Assembly (NCBI GenBank): GCA_964017045.1
Contig: OZ024808.1
Span: 16,243,784-16,307,783 of the forward strand
Length of the DNA stretch: 64,000 nt
Direction of reading: 5' to 3'
Source of the DNA: Omphiscola glabra
Taxonomy: Eukaryota; Mollusca; Gastropoda; Lymnaeidae
In this document: positions 24,859-36,700 of the stretch, one piece after another
How positions within the stretch are numbered: position 1 is the first letter of the stretch
Layout of the letters: every line of letters begins with the position of its first letter
The notes under the pieces: generated by a model
What the model was told of the DNA's origin: nothing
The model's database searches: none
The model's input: only the letters and a program-made list of their open reading frames with translations
Program-made: the position numbers and the translations under genes

Positions 24859-25159
24859 CAACAGTTGGAGCAACTACGCCAGACAACAGTTGGAGCAACT
24901 ATGTCAAACAACAGTTGGAGCAACTATGTCAAACAACAGTTGGAGCAACTATGTCAAACAACAGTTGGAGCAACTATGTCAAACAACTGTTGGAGCAACT
25001 ACGTCAAACAACAGTTGGAGCAACTACGTCAAACAACAGTTGGAGCAACTATGTCAAACAACAGTTGGGGCAACTATGTCAAACAACAGTTGGAGCAACT
25101 ATGTCAAACAACAGTTGGAGCAACTACGTCAAACAACAGTTGGAGCAACAATGTCAAAC
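24859..25159 (+). repeat. 25-bp minisatellite, 12 copies
   Basis: Units contain CAACAGTTGGAGCAACTATG plus TCAAA with a TAT/TAC variant. Because 25 is not a multiple of 3, all three plus frames cycle through the same words, giving three overlapping spurious open frames. Confidence 0.95.
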
Positions 25160-25490
25160 GTGTTCTTTGTTGGTCATGGTGTCGACGTTGGGTAGAAATC
25201 ACCTGTCCGCTGTGAGCACAACCTACTTTGACTTGCATTCGTTGGTGCAAAGGTCGGAAACCCTTTTTTAGCGATGAGAGCCGTTTTTTATAAATGAGCC
25301 ATTTTTATAAAATTTTATAATTTGTTTTCTTCGATTCGCTGAGAAAATATTTTGTGAGCAGCATGCCATCACAAATGAGCCGCAGCTGTTCCTTATTCGG
25401 CCCCGGAACCGCAGGTTGCCAACCAATGTCTTCGGGTGTAAGATTAACACGGGGACATGCAGTTTGATTCCGTCATGTGATTGTAATACT
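25160..25490. other. Non-repetitive sequence, nothing recognised
   Basis: AT-rich stretch between two minisatellites with no supported gene. Confidence 0.5.
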
Positions 25491-26014
25491 ACAACCCATT
25501 TGTTGTTTCAGTTGAAATAGATGACATTCCATTGTATTGGTAGGACGAATTTTTTGTTTAAATAGATAACATTCCATTGTATTGATATGACCTATTTGTT
25601 GTTTCAGCTGAAATAGATTCCATTCCATTGTATTGGTAGGACCCATTTGTTGTTTCAGCTAAAATAGATTACATTCCATTGTATTGGTATGACACATTTG
25701 TTGTTTCAGCTGAAATAGATACATTCCATTGTATTGGTAGGACCCATTTGTTGTTTCAGCTGAAATAGCTTATATTCCATTGTATTGGTAGGACCTAATT
25801 TTTGTTTCAGCTGAAATAGATGACAATCCATTGTATTGATATGACCTATTTGTTGTTTCAGATGAGGTATATAGCATTCCAGTGTATTGATATGACCTAT
25901 TTGTTGTTTCAGATGAGGTATATAGCATTCCAGTGTATTGATATGACCTATTTGTTGTTTCAGATGAGGTATATAGCATTCCAGTGTATTGATATGACCT
26001 ATTTGTTGTTTCAG
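25491..26014 (+). repeat. 51-bp minisatellite of an intron end, about 10 copies
   Basis: Each unit contains CATTCCATTGTATTG(G/A)TA and TTTGTTGTTTCAG, that is, a pyrimidine-rich tract ending in CAG. Upstream copies continue CTGAAATAG after the AG. The last copies continue ATGAGGT, the same bases that begin the exon at 26,015. The array therefore consists of repeated acceptor regions abutting a real acceptor. Confidence 0.9.
25853..26014 (+). promoter_or_regulatory. Four tandem 3' splice acceptors, 51 bp apart
   Basis: TTGTTGTTTCAG followed by ATGAGG occurs with the AG ending at 25,861, 25,912, 25,963 and 26,014. The spacing is 51 bp (17 codons) and the intervening sequence is open in the exon frame. 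Use of an upstream acceptor would add 17, 34 or 51 residues without a frameshift. Whether the upstream copies are used is unknown. Confidence 0.5.
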
Positions 26015-26100
26015 ATGAGGTTTATCAAAAATATAACGGGCTGGAATGAGAAGAAGCCAGCTCTGTACCATGGTCACGTGGCATTTATTGATTTCTCCAG
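26015..26100 (+). CDS. Candidate internal exon of an unidentified host gene (86 bp)
   Basis: The segment is bounded by TTGTTGTTTCAG on the left and CAG|GTAAGT on the right, both close to the metazoan splice consensus. It is open in one frame for 28 codons plus 2 bases, beginning [14 protein letters not shown] and continuing [14 protein letters not shown]. The composition is mixed and globular, unlike the surrounding repeats. I do not recognise the protein family. No second exon of the same gene was identified in the window, so its introns would be long and occupied by the minisatellites here. Alternatively it is an exon of a transposon or a dead gene copy. The strand follows from the splice sites. 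Confidence 0.55.
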
Positions 26101-26106
26101 GTAAGT
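26101..26106 (+). promoter_or_regulatory. 5' splice donor
   Basis: GTAAGT immediately follows CAG at the end of the candidate exon, a perfect consensus donor. Confidence 0.55.
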
Positions 26107-26111
26107 TTTGT

Positions 26112-26186
26112 GTACCGTGTCAGCTGTTATAATTGTATTGTTAATTGTTGGTACGGTTTTCGTACCGCGTCAGCTGTTATAATTGT
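26112..26186 (+). repeat. 25-bp direct repeat pair, 50 bp apart
   Basis: GTACCG(T/C)GTCAGCTG with TTATAATTGT occurs at 26,112 and 26,162, one difference between the two. Confidence 0.85.
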
Positions 26187-26296
26187 TTGCGCGTTTGTTG
26201 TACCTCGTATGTGGATACTGTTGTTAAAACGTTTTGTTCTATCATGTTTGGGGATGATACCATCAGGTTGGTGGACACAACCGGCACACGGCTTGT

Positions 26297-26759
26297 TACT
26301 GTTCTTTTCTATTGTTGTTACTGTTCTTTTCTAGTGTTGTTATCGTTCTTTTCTAGTGTTGTTACCGTTCTTTTCTAGTGTTGTTACCGTTCTTTTCTAG
26401 TGTTGTTACCGTTCTTTTTTAGTGTTGTTATCGTTCTTTTCTAGTGTTGTTACCGTTCTTTTCTAGTGTTGTTACCGTTCTTTTCTATTGTTGTTACCGT
26501 TCTTTTCTATTGTTGTTACCGTTCTTTTCTAGTGTTGTTACCGTTCTTTTCTATCGTTGTTACCGTTCTTTTCTATCGTTGTTACCGTTCTTTTCTAGTG
26601 TTGTTACCGTTCTTTTTTATCGTTGTTACCGTTCTTTTTTATCGTTGTTACCGTTCTTTTCTATTGTTGTTACCGTTCTTTTCTAGTGTTGTTACCGTTC
26701 TTTTCTATTGTTGTTACCGTTTTTAATATTGTTGTTATCGTTCTTTTCTATTGTTGTTA
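26297..26759 (+). repeat. 22-bp minisatellite, about 21 copies
   Basis: Units are of the form GTTGTTACCGTTCTTTTCTA with AGT, ATT or ATC at the end. Confidence 0.95.
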
Positions 26760-26810
26760 CAAGTGGGCTCTGAGTGTGTGGGTGTGTGTGGGTGGGGGGG
26801 GGGCACATTG

Positions 26811-27183
26811 ATTTCTACAATTGATTATACTGCCACGGAGGCCGTGTTCTATCACGTGATAACAAGGCTCGTGTAATATTACGCCCGATGACAGGATTCT
26901 TGCAAGGAGAATGCTGACAAGTCTTAGCCTTTACGTGGGCGTACATGTGAAGCCATTGAAATAATGTTCAATTCGTTTTAAGTGCCTTTCTGTTTTCTGA
27001 GAACGAAAATGAACGTTCTCTTTACAATACCAAATGCCAATGATGTAATTGTGGAGGGAAAAATGTATGGGGGTGGAGAGCTCTTTAAATCCCCTGGCCA
27101 ATGAAATGATGCATATCAAAGTCGGATGTTAACAAAAATGTCACCATGAATTAGAAAACAACACTAGAAATAAACATGTAGAT
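26811..27183. other. Non-repetitive sequence, nothing recognised
   Basis: No gene or element is supported. A G-rich run (26,783-26,808) lies just upstream. Confidence 0.5.
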
Positions 27184-27191
27184 CCTATGCC

Positions 27192-27642
27192 CAGTGGCGT
27201 AGCTAGGGCAGGTGTCACCCGGTGGGGTAAGCTCATGGTGTCATCCACCTCCCCCCCCCCCCCCCCGACTTCCACGATGGATTTGCTCTTGTTATAATAA
27301 GTCCACAGTATACCAGTTAATGAAACATCAGGAGGTAAATATGTTTAAGAACTGTAACAAAGTTTAGTTATAGTTCTTTTTACATTAAATGTACTTTATT
27401 TAAAATTTTCCTTTCGTGGTCTTCAAAGCTGCAAACCCGTCAGTCACTTGATCACAACCAATATGCGTCATCGTATCACATAGATTGGTTGTATATGTGG
27501 AAACTTGACTTGTGATCGGTTTTATTTTTATGAAATTCGGTTGGAACGAGCAGTGTGTGCTCTGTAAATATGAGAAGATCCACTTTGGTGTCACCCCCCT
27601 GGGATGGTGTCGCCCGGTTCGGTCCGCACCCCCCTAGCTACG
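27192..27642. mobile_element. hAT-like non-autonomous DNA transposon, about 451 bp
   Basis: The left end is CAGTGGCGTAGCTAGGG. The right end reads CCCCCTAGCTACG on the plus strand, the inverted counterpart. The 8-mer CCTATGCC flanks both sides (27,184-27,191 and 27,643-27,650), the duplication size of hAT elements. With that boundary the right terminus lacks about five outer bases. The alternative boundary (ending CCTATG at 27,648) restores a longer inverted repeat but removes the duplication. There is no transposase frame inside. GGTGTCACCC and GGTGTCGCCCGG words recur near the two ends. Confidence 0.6.
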
Positions 27643-27805
27643 CCTATGCCGACGCCCGCGGATGTCTTGTCTGTAACGAATGCCTGATAGTTGTGGGGCT
27701 ATAAATTGACACGAAATAAATGAAGTATTTTCTTATCTCCCATCTCCACCCTCACCCAACAAGTGACGTCACTGCTGGCACTAAGAGAGACACTCAGCAC
27801 GTGAC

Positions 27806-27944
27806 CAGTGGTTCTCAACCTTCCTAACGCCGCGACTCTTTCATTTCGTTGCTACTTCATAACTGTAGAGTATATGTGTTTTCAGATAGTCTTAGGCGAC
27901 CCCTGGGAAAGGGTCGCGCGACCCACACAGGTTGAGAATCGCTG
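27806..27944. mobile_element. SPIN-like hAT miniature element, 139 bp
   Basis: It begins CAGTGGTTCTCAACCTTCCT and continues with ACGCCGCGAC, TTTCGTTGCTACTTCATAAC, TATATGTGTTTTCAGAT, GTCTTAGGCGACCCC and GGGTCGCGCGACCC. It ends GGTTGAGAATCGCTG, the inverted repeat of the start. These blocks follow, in order, the non-autonomous SPIN (hAT-Charlie) consensus as I remember it, with the middle deleted. No transposase is encoded and no clear 8-bp target duplication remains. SPIN is known for horizontal transfer among tetrapods, Rhodnius and a pond snail. Confidence 0.75.
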
Positions 27945-28374
27945 ACTTAAACCGTCACGACGGGTAGACGAGGATTGTTGCCCGCTGATTCAGTCTTTGC
28001 TTTTGTTTTTACCTCTGTAGCGTGAATTGAGTCAACCCCAACCTAAAGCATGCGCTTCTAGTAAACACGGTGGGGCCTGGAAATAACACGAACCGTTGTG
28101 ACCGAAGTAGATGTGCATGGTGTTATTTTCAGGGGTGGCGCTATTTGCAGGTTTAACACGTTTAAAAAAAATCGTGCCGTGCCGGGTTGAGTTAGCGAAT
28201 ATTCCTGTGACGGCGCTATTTCAAGGTGGGTAATGTACAGATGTCACTGTAACGTATTGGGAAAGGGTGTGGGGGGGGGGGGGGCGCTTTCACTGGGCAC
28301 ATGTGACTTGATCATAGTCGGTAGTCTTGAGACGTCTGGTGCGTTATCAGGAGGACCACAAAAAACAACATCAC
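27945..28374. other. Non-repetitive sequence with a 14-G run
   Basis: GGCGCTATTT occurs at about 28,137 and 28,212. A run of 14 G occupies 28,271-28,284. No gene is supported. Confidence 0.5.
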
Positions 28375-29577
28375 ACAACCCCACACCACACGTCCTCACA
28401 ACACACGTCCTCACACCACACGTCCTCACACCACACAGCCCCACACCACACGTCCTCACACCACACAGCCTCACACCACACATCCTCACACCACACGTCC
28501 TCACACCACACATCCTCACACCACACAGCCTAACACCACACATCCTCACACCACACGTCCTCACACCACACGTCCTCACACCACACAGCCTCACACCACA
28601 CGTCCTCACACCACACATCCTCACACCACACATCCTCACACCACACATCCCCACACCACACAACCCCACACCACACATCCTCACTCCACACACATCCTCA
28701 CATCACACAACCCCACACCACACATCCTCACTCCACACATAATCACACCACACAACCTCACTCCACACATCCTCACTCCACACATCCTCACATCACACAA
28801 CCCCACACCACACATCCTCACATCACACAACCCCACACCACACGTCCTCACACCACACATCCTCACACCACACATCCTCACTCCACACGTCCTCACACCA
28901 CACATCCTCACACCACACATCCTCACTCCACACATAATCACACCACACAACCTCACTCCACACATCCTCACTCCACACATCCTCACATCACACAACCCCA
29001 CACCACACATCCTCACATCACACAACCCCACACCACACGTCCTCACACCACACATCCTCACACCACACATCCTCACACCACACGTCCTCACACCACACAT
29101 CCTCACACCACACATCCTCACTCCACACATAATCACACCACACAACCTCACTCCACACATCCTCACTCCACACATCCTCACATCACACAACCCCACACCA
29201 CACATCCTCACATCACACAACCCCACATCACACGTCCTCACTCCACACATCCTCACACCACACATCCTCACATCACACATCCTCACATCACACATCCTCA
29301 CACCACACATCCTCACATCACACGTCCTCACATCACACATCCTCACATCACACATCCTCACTCCACACATCCTCACACCACACATCCTCACACCACACAT
29401 CCTCACTCCACACGTCCTCACACCACACATCCTCACACCACACATCCTCACTCCACACGTCCTCACTCCACACATCCTCACTCCACACATCCTCACATCA
29501 CACAACCCCACACCACACATCCTCACATCACACAACCCCACACCACACGTCCTCACACCACACATCCTCACACCACG
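28375..29577 (+). repeat. 15-bp minisatellite, about 80 copies, with higher-order repeats
   Basis: Units are CCTCACACCACACAT with CGT, CAGCC, CAACC and ATCACAC variants. A longer block including ATAATCACACCACAC recurs at about 28,740, 28,930 and 29,125. The 15-bp length produces long spurious open frames on both strands (Thr/Pro/His-rich and Cys-Gly-Val-rich). Confidence 0.95.
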
Positions 29578-29640
29578 TATCTGGGGATATCTCAAATCAT
29601 AAAGAAAGCCCCCTCCGTAAAACAAAAGCTCGTGTCATGA

Positions 29641-29688
29641 CTCTGTGACTCCTTGACTCTGTGACTCCTTGACTCTGTGACTCCTTGT
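29641..29688 (+). repeat. 16-bp repeat, 3 copies
   Basis: CTCTGTGACTCCTTGA is repeated three times, the last copy ending in T. Confidence 0.9.
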
Positions 29689-30166
29689 CACCCCTGATGA
29701 CAGGTTCGTGGGGGATGGTTTGATGATAGCACGCCACTCGAGCGTTGTCTTAAGGGGGGGGGGGCGCTCCTCGCAGCAGAATCATAAAAAAACCAGACGA
29801 TAAATTCTGTTGTTGTGGGTAGTGCACGTCTCGCCGCGGTACAAATCTTGACTGCTGGTACTTGAACCATTGCAGACCCGCTAGGAACTCAACAAACTTA
29901 TCAACGGGTGCCGTGTTTATGGCTGGTTTATGGAGATTGGTGATGTCTTGGCAGGACGGGATGTCCGACACGATCATGGAATCATCTGGCTCACAGAGTC
30001 ACGTGGCTCACAGAACCACATAATCACGTGCCTCGCTTTATATGGCTCACAGAATGTGCCGCACATGGTCTCGCCAAATGTGGCTCGTAGTGTGTGCTCA
30101 CAAGGCTAAACGTGTCTGTAACAGAAGCACGAGGAGAGAGTTGGAGGCTGAGAGTATCCATGGACT
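29689..30166. other. Mostly non-repetitive sequence
   Basis: Scattered GGCTCACAGA words (29,990-30,100) form a loose degenerate repeat. A run of 11 G occupies 29,754-29,764. No gene is supported. Confidence 0.5.
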
Positions 30167-30402
30167 TTGTTGAAGGGGTGATCGAAGACTACGGAGTTGG
30201 GTGCCACGCCAGTTTGTTGAAAGGTTGATCGAAGACTGCGGAGTTGGGTGCCACGCCAGTTTGTTGAAGGAGTGATCGAAGACTGCGGAGTTGGGTGCCA
30301 CGCCAGTTTGTTGAAGGAGTGATCGAAGACTGCGGAGTTGGGTGCCACGCCAGTTTGTTGAAGGAGTGATCGAAGACTGCGGAGTTGGGTGCCACGCCAG
30401 AG
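30167..30402 (+). repeat. 47-bp minisatellite, 5 copies
   Basis: Units contain TTGTTGAAGGAGTGATCGAA and GACTGCGGAGTTGGGTGCCA. Only a few substitutions separate the copies. Confidence 0.95.
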
Positions 30403-30726
30403 TATAAGGCGTATGAAATTTTCTCCATGGGGGGGGGGGGGGTAATTTAGAACGAGATTGGTTAAACTTGAATAGCAATATAAGACAATATAATAAAAGT
30501 TTCGGTTGAAAAATTAAAAATACAACAAAATCCGAACAAAATTGATAGCGGGAAGTGGTCATAATAATTTTTTGTATTGCCCAATATTTAAGGACAGTAG
30601 TCTTAAAGTCAAATATTTTGTATTATGTCTTATATCTAAGTCTTATAGTGCCATATATTCATATCGCCATACATCTTTATATTTGTTAGAAAAGAAAAAA
30701 ACCAACAGCAATACTTTCAAGTCATT
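30403..30726. other. AT-rich unique sequence
   Basis: A run of 14 G at 30,429-30,442 is followed by AT-rich DNA. No gene is recognised. Confidence 0.5.
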
Positions 30727-33700
30727 AATTGTTCCTACTGTCTCTTACAATACATCCCTGACTGAATTGTTCCTACTGTCTCTTACAATACCTCCATGAC
30801 ATAATTGTTCCTACTGTCTCTTACAATACCTCCCTGACTGAATTGTTCCTACTGTCTCTTACAATACCTCCCTAAATGAATTGTTCCTACTGTCTCTTAC
30901 AATACCTCCCTGACTGAATTGTTCCTACTGTCTCTTACAATACCTCCCTGACTGAATTGTTCCTACTGTCTCTTACAATACCTCCCTGACTGAATTGTTC
31001 CTACTGTCTCTTACAATACCTCCCTGACCGAATTGTTCCTACTGTCTCTTACAATACCTCCCTGACTGAATTGTTCCTACTGTCTCTTACAATACCTCCC
31101 TGACTGAATTGTTCCTACTGTCTCTTACAATACCTCCCTGACTGAATTGTTCCTACTGTCTCTTACAATACCTCCCTGACTGAATTGTTCCTACTATCTC
31201 TTACAATACCTCCCTGACTGAAATGTTCCTACTGTCTCTTACAATACCTCCCTGACTGAATTGTTCCTACTGTCTCTTACAATACCTCCCTGACTGAATT
31301 GTTCCTACTATCTCTTACAATACCTCCCTGACTGAATTGTTCCTAATGTCTCTTACAATACCTCCCTGACTGAATTGTTCCTACTGTCTCTTACAATACC
31401 TCCCTGACTGAAATGTTCCCACTGTCTCTTACAATACCTCCCTGACTGAATTGTTCCTACTGTCTCTTACAATACCTCCCTGACTGAATTGAACCTACTG
31501 TCTCTTACAATACCTCCCTGACTGAATTGTTCCTACTGTCTCTTACAATACTTCCCTGACTGAATTGTTCCTACTGTCTCTTACAATACCTCCCTGACTG
31601 AATTATTCCTACTGTCTCTTACAATACCTCCCTGACTGAATTGTTCCTACTGTCTCTTACAATACCTCTCTGACTGAATTGTTCCTACTGTCTCTTACAA
31701 TACCTCCCTGACTGAATTGTTCCTACTGTCTCTTACAATACCTCCCTGACTGAATTGTTCCTACTGTCTCTTACAATATCTCCCTGACTGAATTGTTCCT
31801 ACTGCCTCTTACAATACCCCCCTGACTGAATTGTTCCTATTGTCTCTTACAACACCTCCCTGACTGAATTGTTACAACTGTCTCTTACAATATCTCCCTG
31901 ACTGAATTGTTCCTACTGTCTCTTACAATATCTCCCTGACTGAATTGTTCCTACTGCCTCTTACAATACCTCCCTGACTGAATTGTTCCTACTGCCTCTT
32001 ACAATATCTCCCTGACTGAATTGTTCCTACTGCCTCTTACAATATCTCCATGACTGAATTGTTCCTACTGTCTCTTACAATACCTCCCTGACTGAATTGT
32101 TCCTACTGTCTCTTACAATATCTCCCTGACTGAATTGTTCCTACTGCCTCTTACAACATCTCCCTGACTGAATTGATCCTACTGTCTCTTACAACACCTC
32201 CCTGACTGAATTGTTCCTACTGTCTCTTACAACACCTCACTGACTGAATTGTTCCTACTGTCTCTTACAATACCTCTCTGACTGAATTGTTCCTACTGTC
32301 TCTTACAATACCTCCCTGACTGAATAGTTCTTACTGTCTCTTACAATATCTCCCTGACTGAATTGTTCTGTCTCTTACAATACCTCCCTGACTGAATTGT
32401 TCCTACTGTCTCTTACAATACCTCCCTGACTGAAATGTTCCCACTGTCTCTTACAATACCTCCCTGACTGAATTGTTCCTACTGTCTCTTACAATACCTC
32501 CCTGACTGAATTGAACCTACTGTCTCTTACAATACCTCCCTGACTGAATTGTTCCTACTGTCTCTTACAATACTTCCCTGACTGAATTGTTCCTACTGTC
32601 TCTTACAATACCTCCCTGACTGAAATGTTCCTACTGTCTCTTACAATACCTCCCTGACTGAATTGTTCCTACTGTCTCTTACAATACCTCCCTGACTGAA
32701 TTGTTCCTACTATCTCTTACAATACCTCCCTGACTGAAATGTTCCTACTGTCTCTTACAATACCTCCCTGACTGAATTGTTCCTACTGTCTCTTACAATA
32801 CCTCCCTGACTGAATTGTTCCTACTATCTCTTACAATACCTCCCTGACTGAATTGTTCCTACTGTCTCTTACAATACCTCCCTGACTGAATTGTTCCTAC
32901 TATCTCTTACAATACCTCCCTGACTGAATTGTTCCTAATGTCTCTTACAATACCTCCCTGACTGAATTGTTCCTACTGTCTCTTACAATACCTCCCTGAC
33001 TGAAATGTTCCCACTGTCTCTTACAATACCTCCCTGACTGAATTGTTCCTACTGTCTCTTACAATACCTCCCTGACTGAATTGAACCTACTGTCTCTTAC
33101 AATACTTCCCTGACTGAATTGTTCCTACTGTCTCTTACAATACTTCCCTGACTGAATTGTTCCTACTGTCTCTTACAATTCCTCCCTGACTGAATTGTTC
33201 CTACTGTCTCTTACAATACCTCCCTGACTGAATTGTTCCTACTGTCTCTTACAATACCTCTCTGACTGAATTGTTCCTACTGTCTCTTACAATACCTCCC
33301 TGACTGAATTGTTCCTACTGTCTCTTACAATACCTCCCTGACTGAATTGTTCCTACTGTCTCTTACAATATCTCCCTGACTGAATTGTTCCTACTGCCTC
33401 TTACAATACCCCCCTGACTGAATTGTTCCTATTGTCTCTTACAACACCTCCCTGACTGAATTGTTCCAACTGTCTCTTACAATATCTCCCTGACTGAATT
33501 GTTCCTACTGTCTCTTACAATATCTCCCTGACTGAATTGTTCCTACTGCCTCTTACAATACCTCCCTGACTGAATTGTTCCTACTGTCTCTTACAACACC
33601 TTCCTGACTGAATTGTTCCTACTGTCTCTTACAATACCTCCCTGACTGAATTGTTCCTACTGTCTCTTACAATACCTCCCTGACTGAATTGTTCCTACTG

Positions 33701-36700
33701 TCTCTTACAATATCTACCTGACTGAATTGTTCCTCCTGTCTCTTACAATATCTCCCTGACTGAATTGTTCCTACTGCCTCTTACAACATCTCCCTGACTG
33801 AATTGTTCCTACTGCCTCTTACAATATCTCCCTGACTGAATTGTTCCTACTGCCTCTTACAATATCTACCTGACTGAATTGTTCCTACTGCCTCTTACAA
33901 TATCTACCTGACTGAATTGTTCCTACTGTCTCTTACAATATCTCCCTGACTGAATTGTTCATACTGCCTCTTACAATATCTCCCTGACTGAATTGTTCCT
34001 ACTGCCTCTTACAATATCTACCTAACTGAATTGTTCCTACTGTCTCTTACAATATCTCCCTGACTGAATTGTTCCTACTGCCTCTTACAATATCTCCCTG
34101 ACTGAATTGTTCCTACTGCCTCTTACAATATCTCCATGACTGAATTGTTCCTACTGTCTCTTACAATACCTCCCTGACTGAATTGTTCCTACTGTCTCTT
34201 ACAATATCTCGCTGACTGAATTGTTCCTACTGTCTCTTACAATATCTACCTGACTGAATTGTTCCTACTGTCTCTTACAATATCTCCCTGACTGAATTGT
34301 TCCTACTGCCTCTTACAATATCTCCCTGACTGAATTGTTCCTACTGCCTCTTACAATATCTCCATGACTGAATTGTTCCTACTGTCTCTTACAATATCTC
34401 CCTGACTGAATTGTTCCTACTGCCTCTTACAATATCTCCCTGACTGAATTGTTCCTACTGTCTCTTACAATACCTCCCTGACTGAATTGTTCCTACTGTC
34501 TCTTACAATACCTCCCTGACTGAATTGTTCCTACTGTCTCTTACAATATCTACCTGACTGAATTGTTCCTACTGTCTCTTACAATATCTCCCTGACTGAA
34601 TTGTTCCTACTGCCTCTTACAATATCTCCCTGACTAAATTGTTCCTACTGCCTCTTACAATATCTCCATGACTGAATTGTTCCTACTGTCTCTTACAATA
34701 CCTCCCTGACTGAATTGTTCTTCTGTCTCTTACAATATCTCCCTGACTGAATTGTTCCTACTGCCTCTTACAACATCTCCCTGACTGAATTGATCCTACT
34801 GTCTCTTACAACACCTCCCTGACTGAATTGTTCCTACTGTCTCTTACAACACCTCACTGACTGAATTGTTCCTACTGTCTCTTACAATACCTCTCTGACT
34901 GAATTGTTCCTACTGTCTCTTACAATACCTCCCTGACTGAATAGTTCTTACTGTCTCTTACAATATCTCCCTGACTGAATTGTTCTGTCTCTTACAATAC
35001 CTCCCTGACTGAATTGTTCCTACTGTCTCTTACAATACCTCCCTGACTGAAATGTTCCCACTGTCTCTTACAATACCTCCCTGACTGAATTGTTCCTACT
35101 GTCTCTTACAATACCTCCCTGACTGAATTGAACCTACTGTCTCTTACAATACCTCCCTGACTGAATTGTTCCTACTGTCTCTTACAATACTTCCCTGACT
35201 GAATTGTTCCTACTGTCTCTTACAATACCTCCCTGACTGAAATGTTCCTACTGTCTCTTACAATACCTCCCTGACTGAATTGTTCCTACTGTCTCTTACA
35301 ATACCTCCCTGACTGAATTGTTCCTACTATCTCTTACAATACCTCCCTGACTGAAATGTTCCTACTGTCTCTTACAATACCTCCCTGACTGAATTGTTCC
35401 TACTGTCTCTTACAATACCTCCCTGACTGAATTGTTCCTACTATCTCTTACAATACCTCCCTGACTGAATTGTTCCTAATGTCTCTTACAATACCTCCCT
35501 GACTGAATTGTTCCTACTGTCTCTTACAATACCTCCCTGACTGAATTGTTCCTACTGTCTCTTACAATACCTCCCTGACTGAATTGAACCTACTGTCTCT
35601 TACAATACTTCCCTGACTGAATTGTTCCTACTGTCTCTTACAATACTTCCCTGACTGAATTGTTCCTACTGTCTCTTACAATTCCTCCCTGACTGAATTG
35701 TTCCTACTGTCTCTTACAATACCTCCCTGACTGAATTGTTCCTACTGTCTCTTACAATACCTCTCTGACTGAATTGTTCCTACTGTCTCTTACAATACCT
35801 CCCTGACTGAATTGTTCCTATTGTCTCTTACAATACCTCCCTGACTGAATTGTTCCTACTGTCTCTTACAATATCTCCCTGACTGAATTGTTCCTACTGC
35901 CTCTTACAATACCCCCCTGACTGAATTGTTCCTATTGTCTCTTACAACACCTCCCTGACTGAATTGTTCCAACTGTCTCTTACAATATCTCCCTGACTGA
36001 ATTGTTCCTACTGTCTCTTACAATATCTCCCTGACTGAATTGTTCCTACTGCCTCTTACAATACCTCCCTGACTGAATTGTTCCTACTGTCTCTTACAAC
36101 ACCTTCCTGACTGAATTGTTCCTACTGTCTCTTACAATACCTCCCTGACTGAATTGTTCCTACTGTCTCTTACAATACCTCCCTGACTGAAATGTTCCTA
36201 CTGTCTCTTACAATACCTCCCTGACTGAATTGTTCCTACTGTCTCTTACAATACCTCCCTGACTGAATTGTTCCTACTATCTCTTACAATACCTCCCTGA
36301 CTGAAATGTTCCTACTGTCTCTTACAATACCTCCCTGACTGAATTGTTCCTACTGTCTCTTACAATACCTCCCTGACTGAATTGTTCCTACTATCTCTTA
36401 CAATACCTCCCTGACTGAATTGTTCCTAATGTCTCTTACAATACCTCCCTGACTGAATTGTTCCTACTGTCTCTTACAATACCTCCCTGACTGAATTGTT
36501 CCTACTGTCTCTTACAATACCTCCCTGACTGAATTGAACCTACTGTCTCTTACAATACTTCCCTGACTGAATTGTTCCTACTGTCTCTTACAATACTTCC
36601 CTGACTGAATTGTTCCTACTGTCTCTTACAATTCCTCCCTGACTGAATTGTTCCTACTGTCTCTTACAATACCTCCCTGACTGAATTGTTCCTACTGTCT

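Noticed and set aside
24840..25271. Three overlapping SNNSW/VKQQLEQL repeat frames
   Set aside because: They arise from a 25-bp minisatellite cycling through three frames.
28244..29625. Long Cys-rich and Thr/Pro-rich frames
   Set aside because: They are produced by a 15-bp CA/CT-rich minisatellite and have no start context, splice sites or domain.
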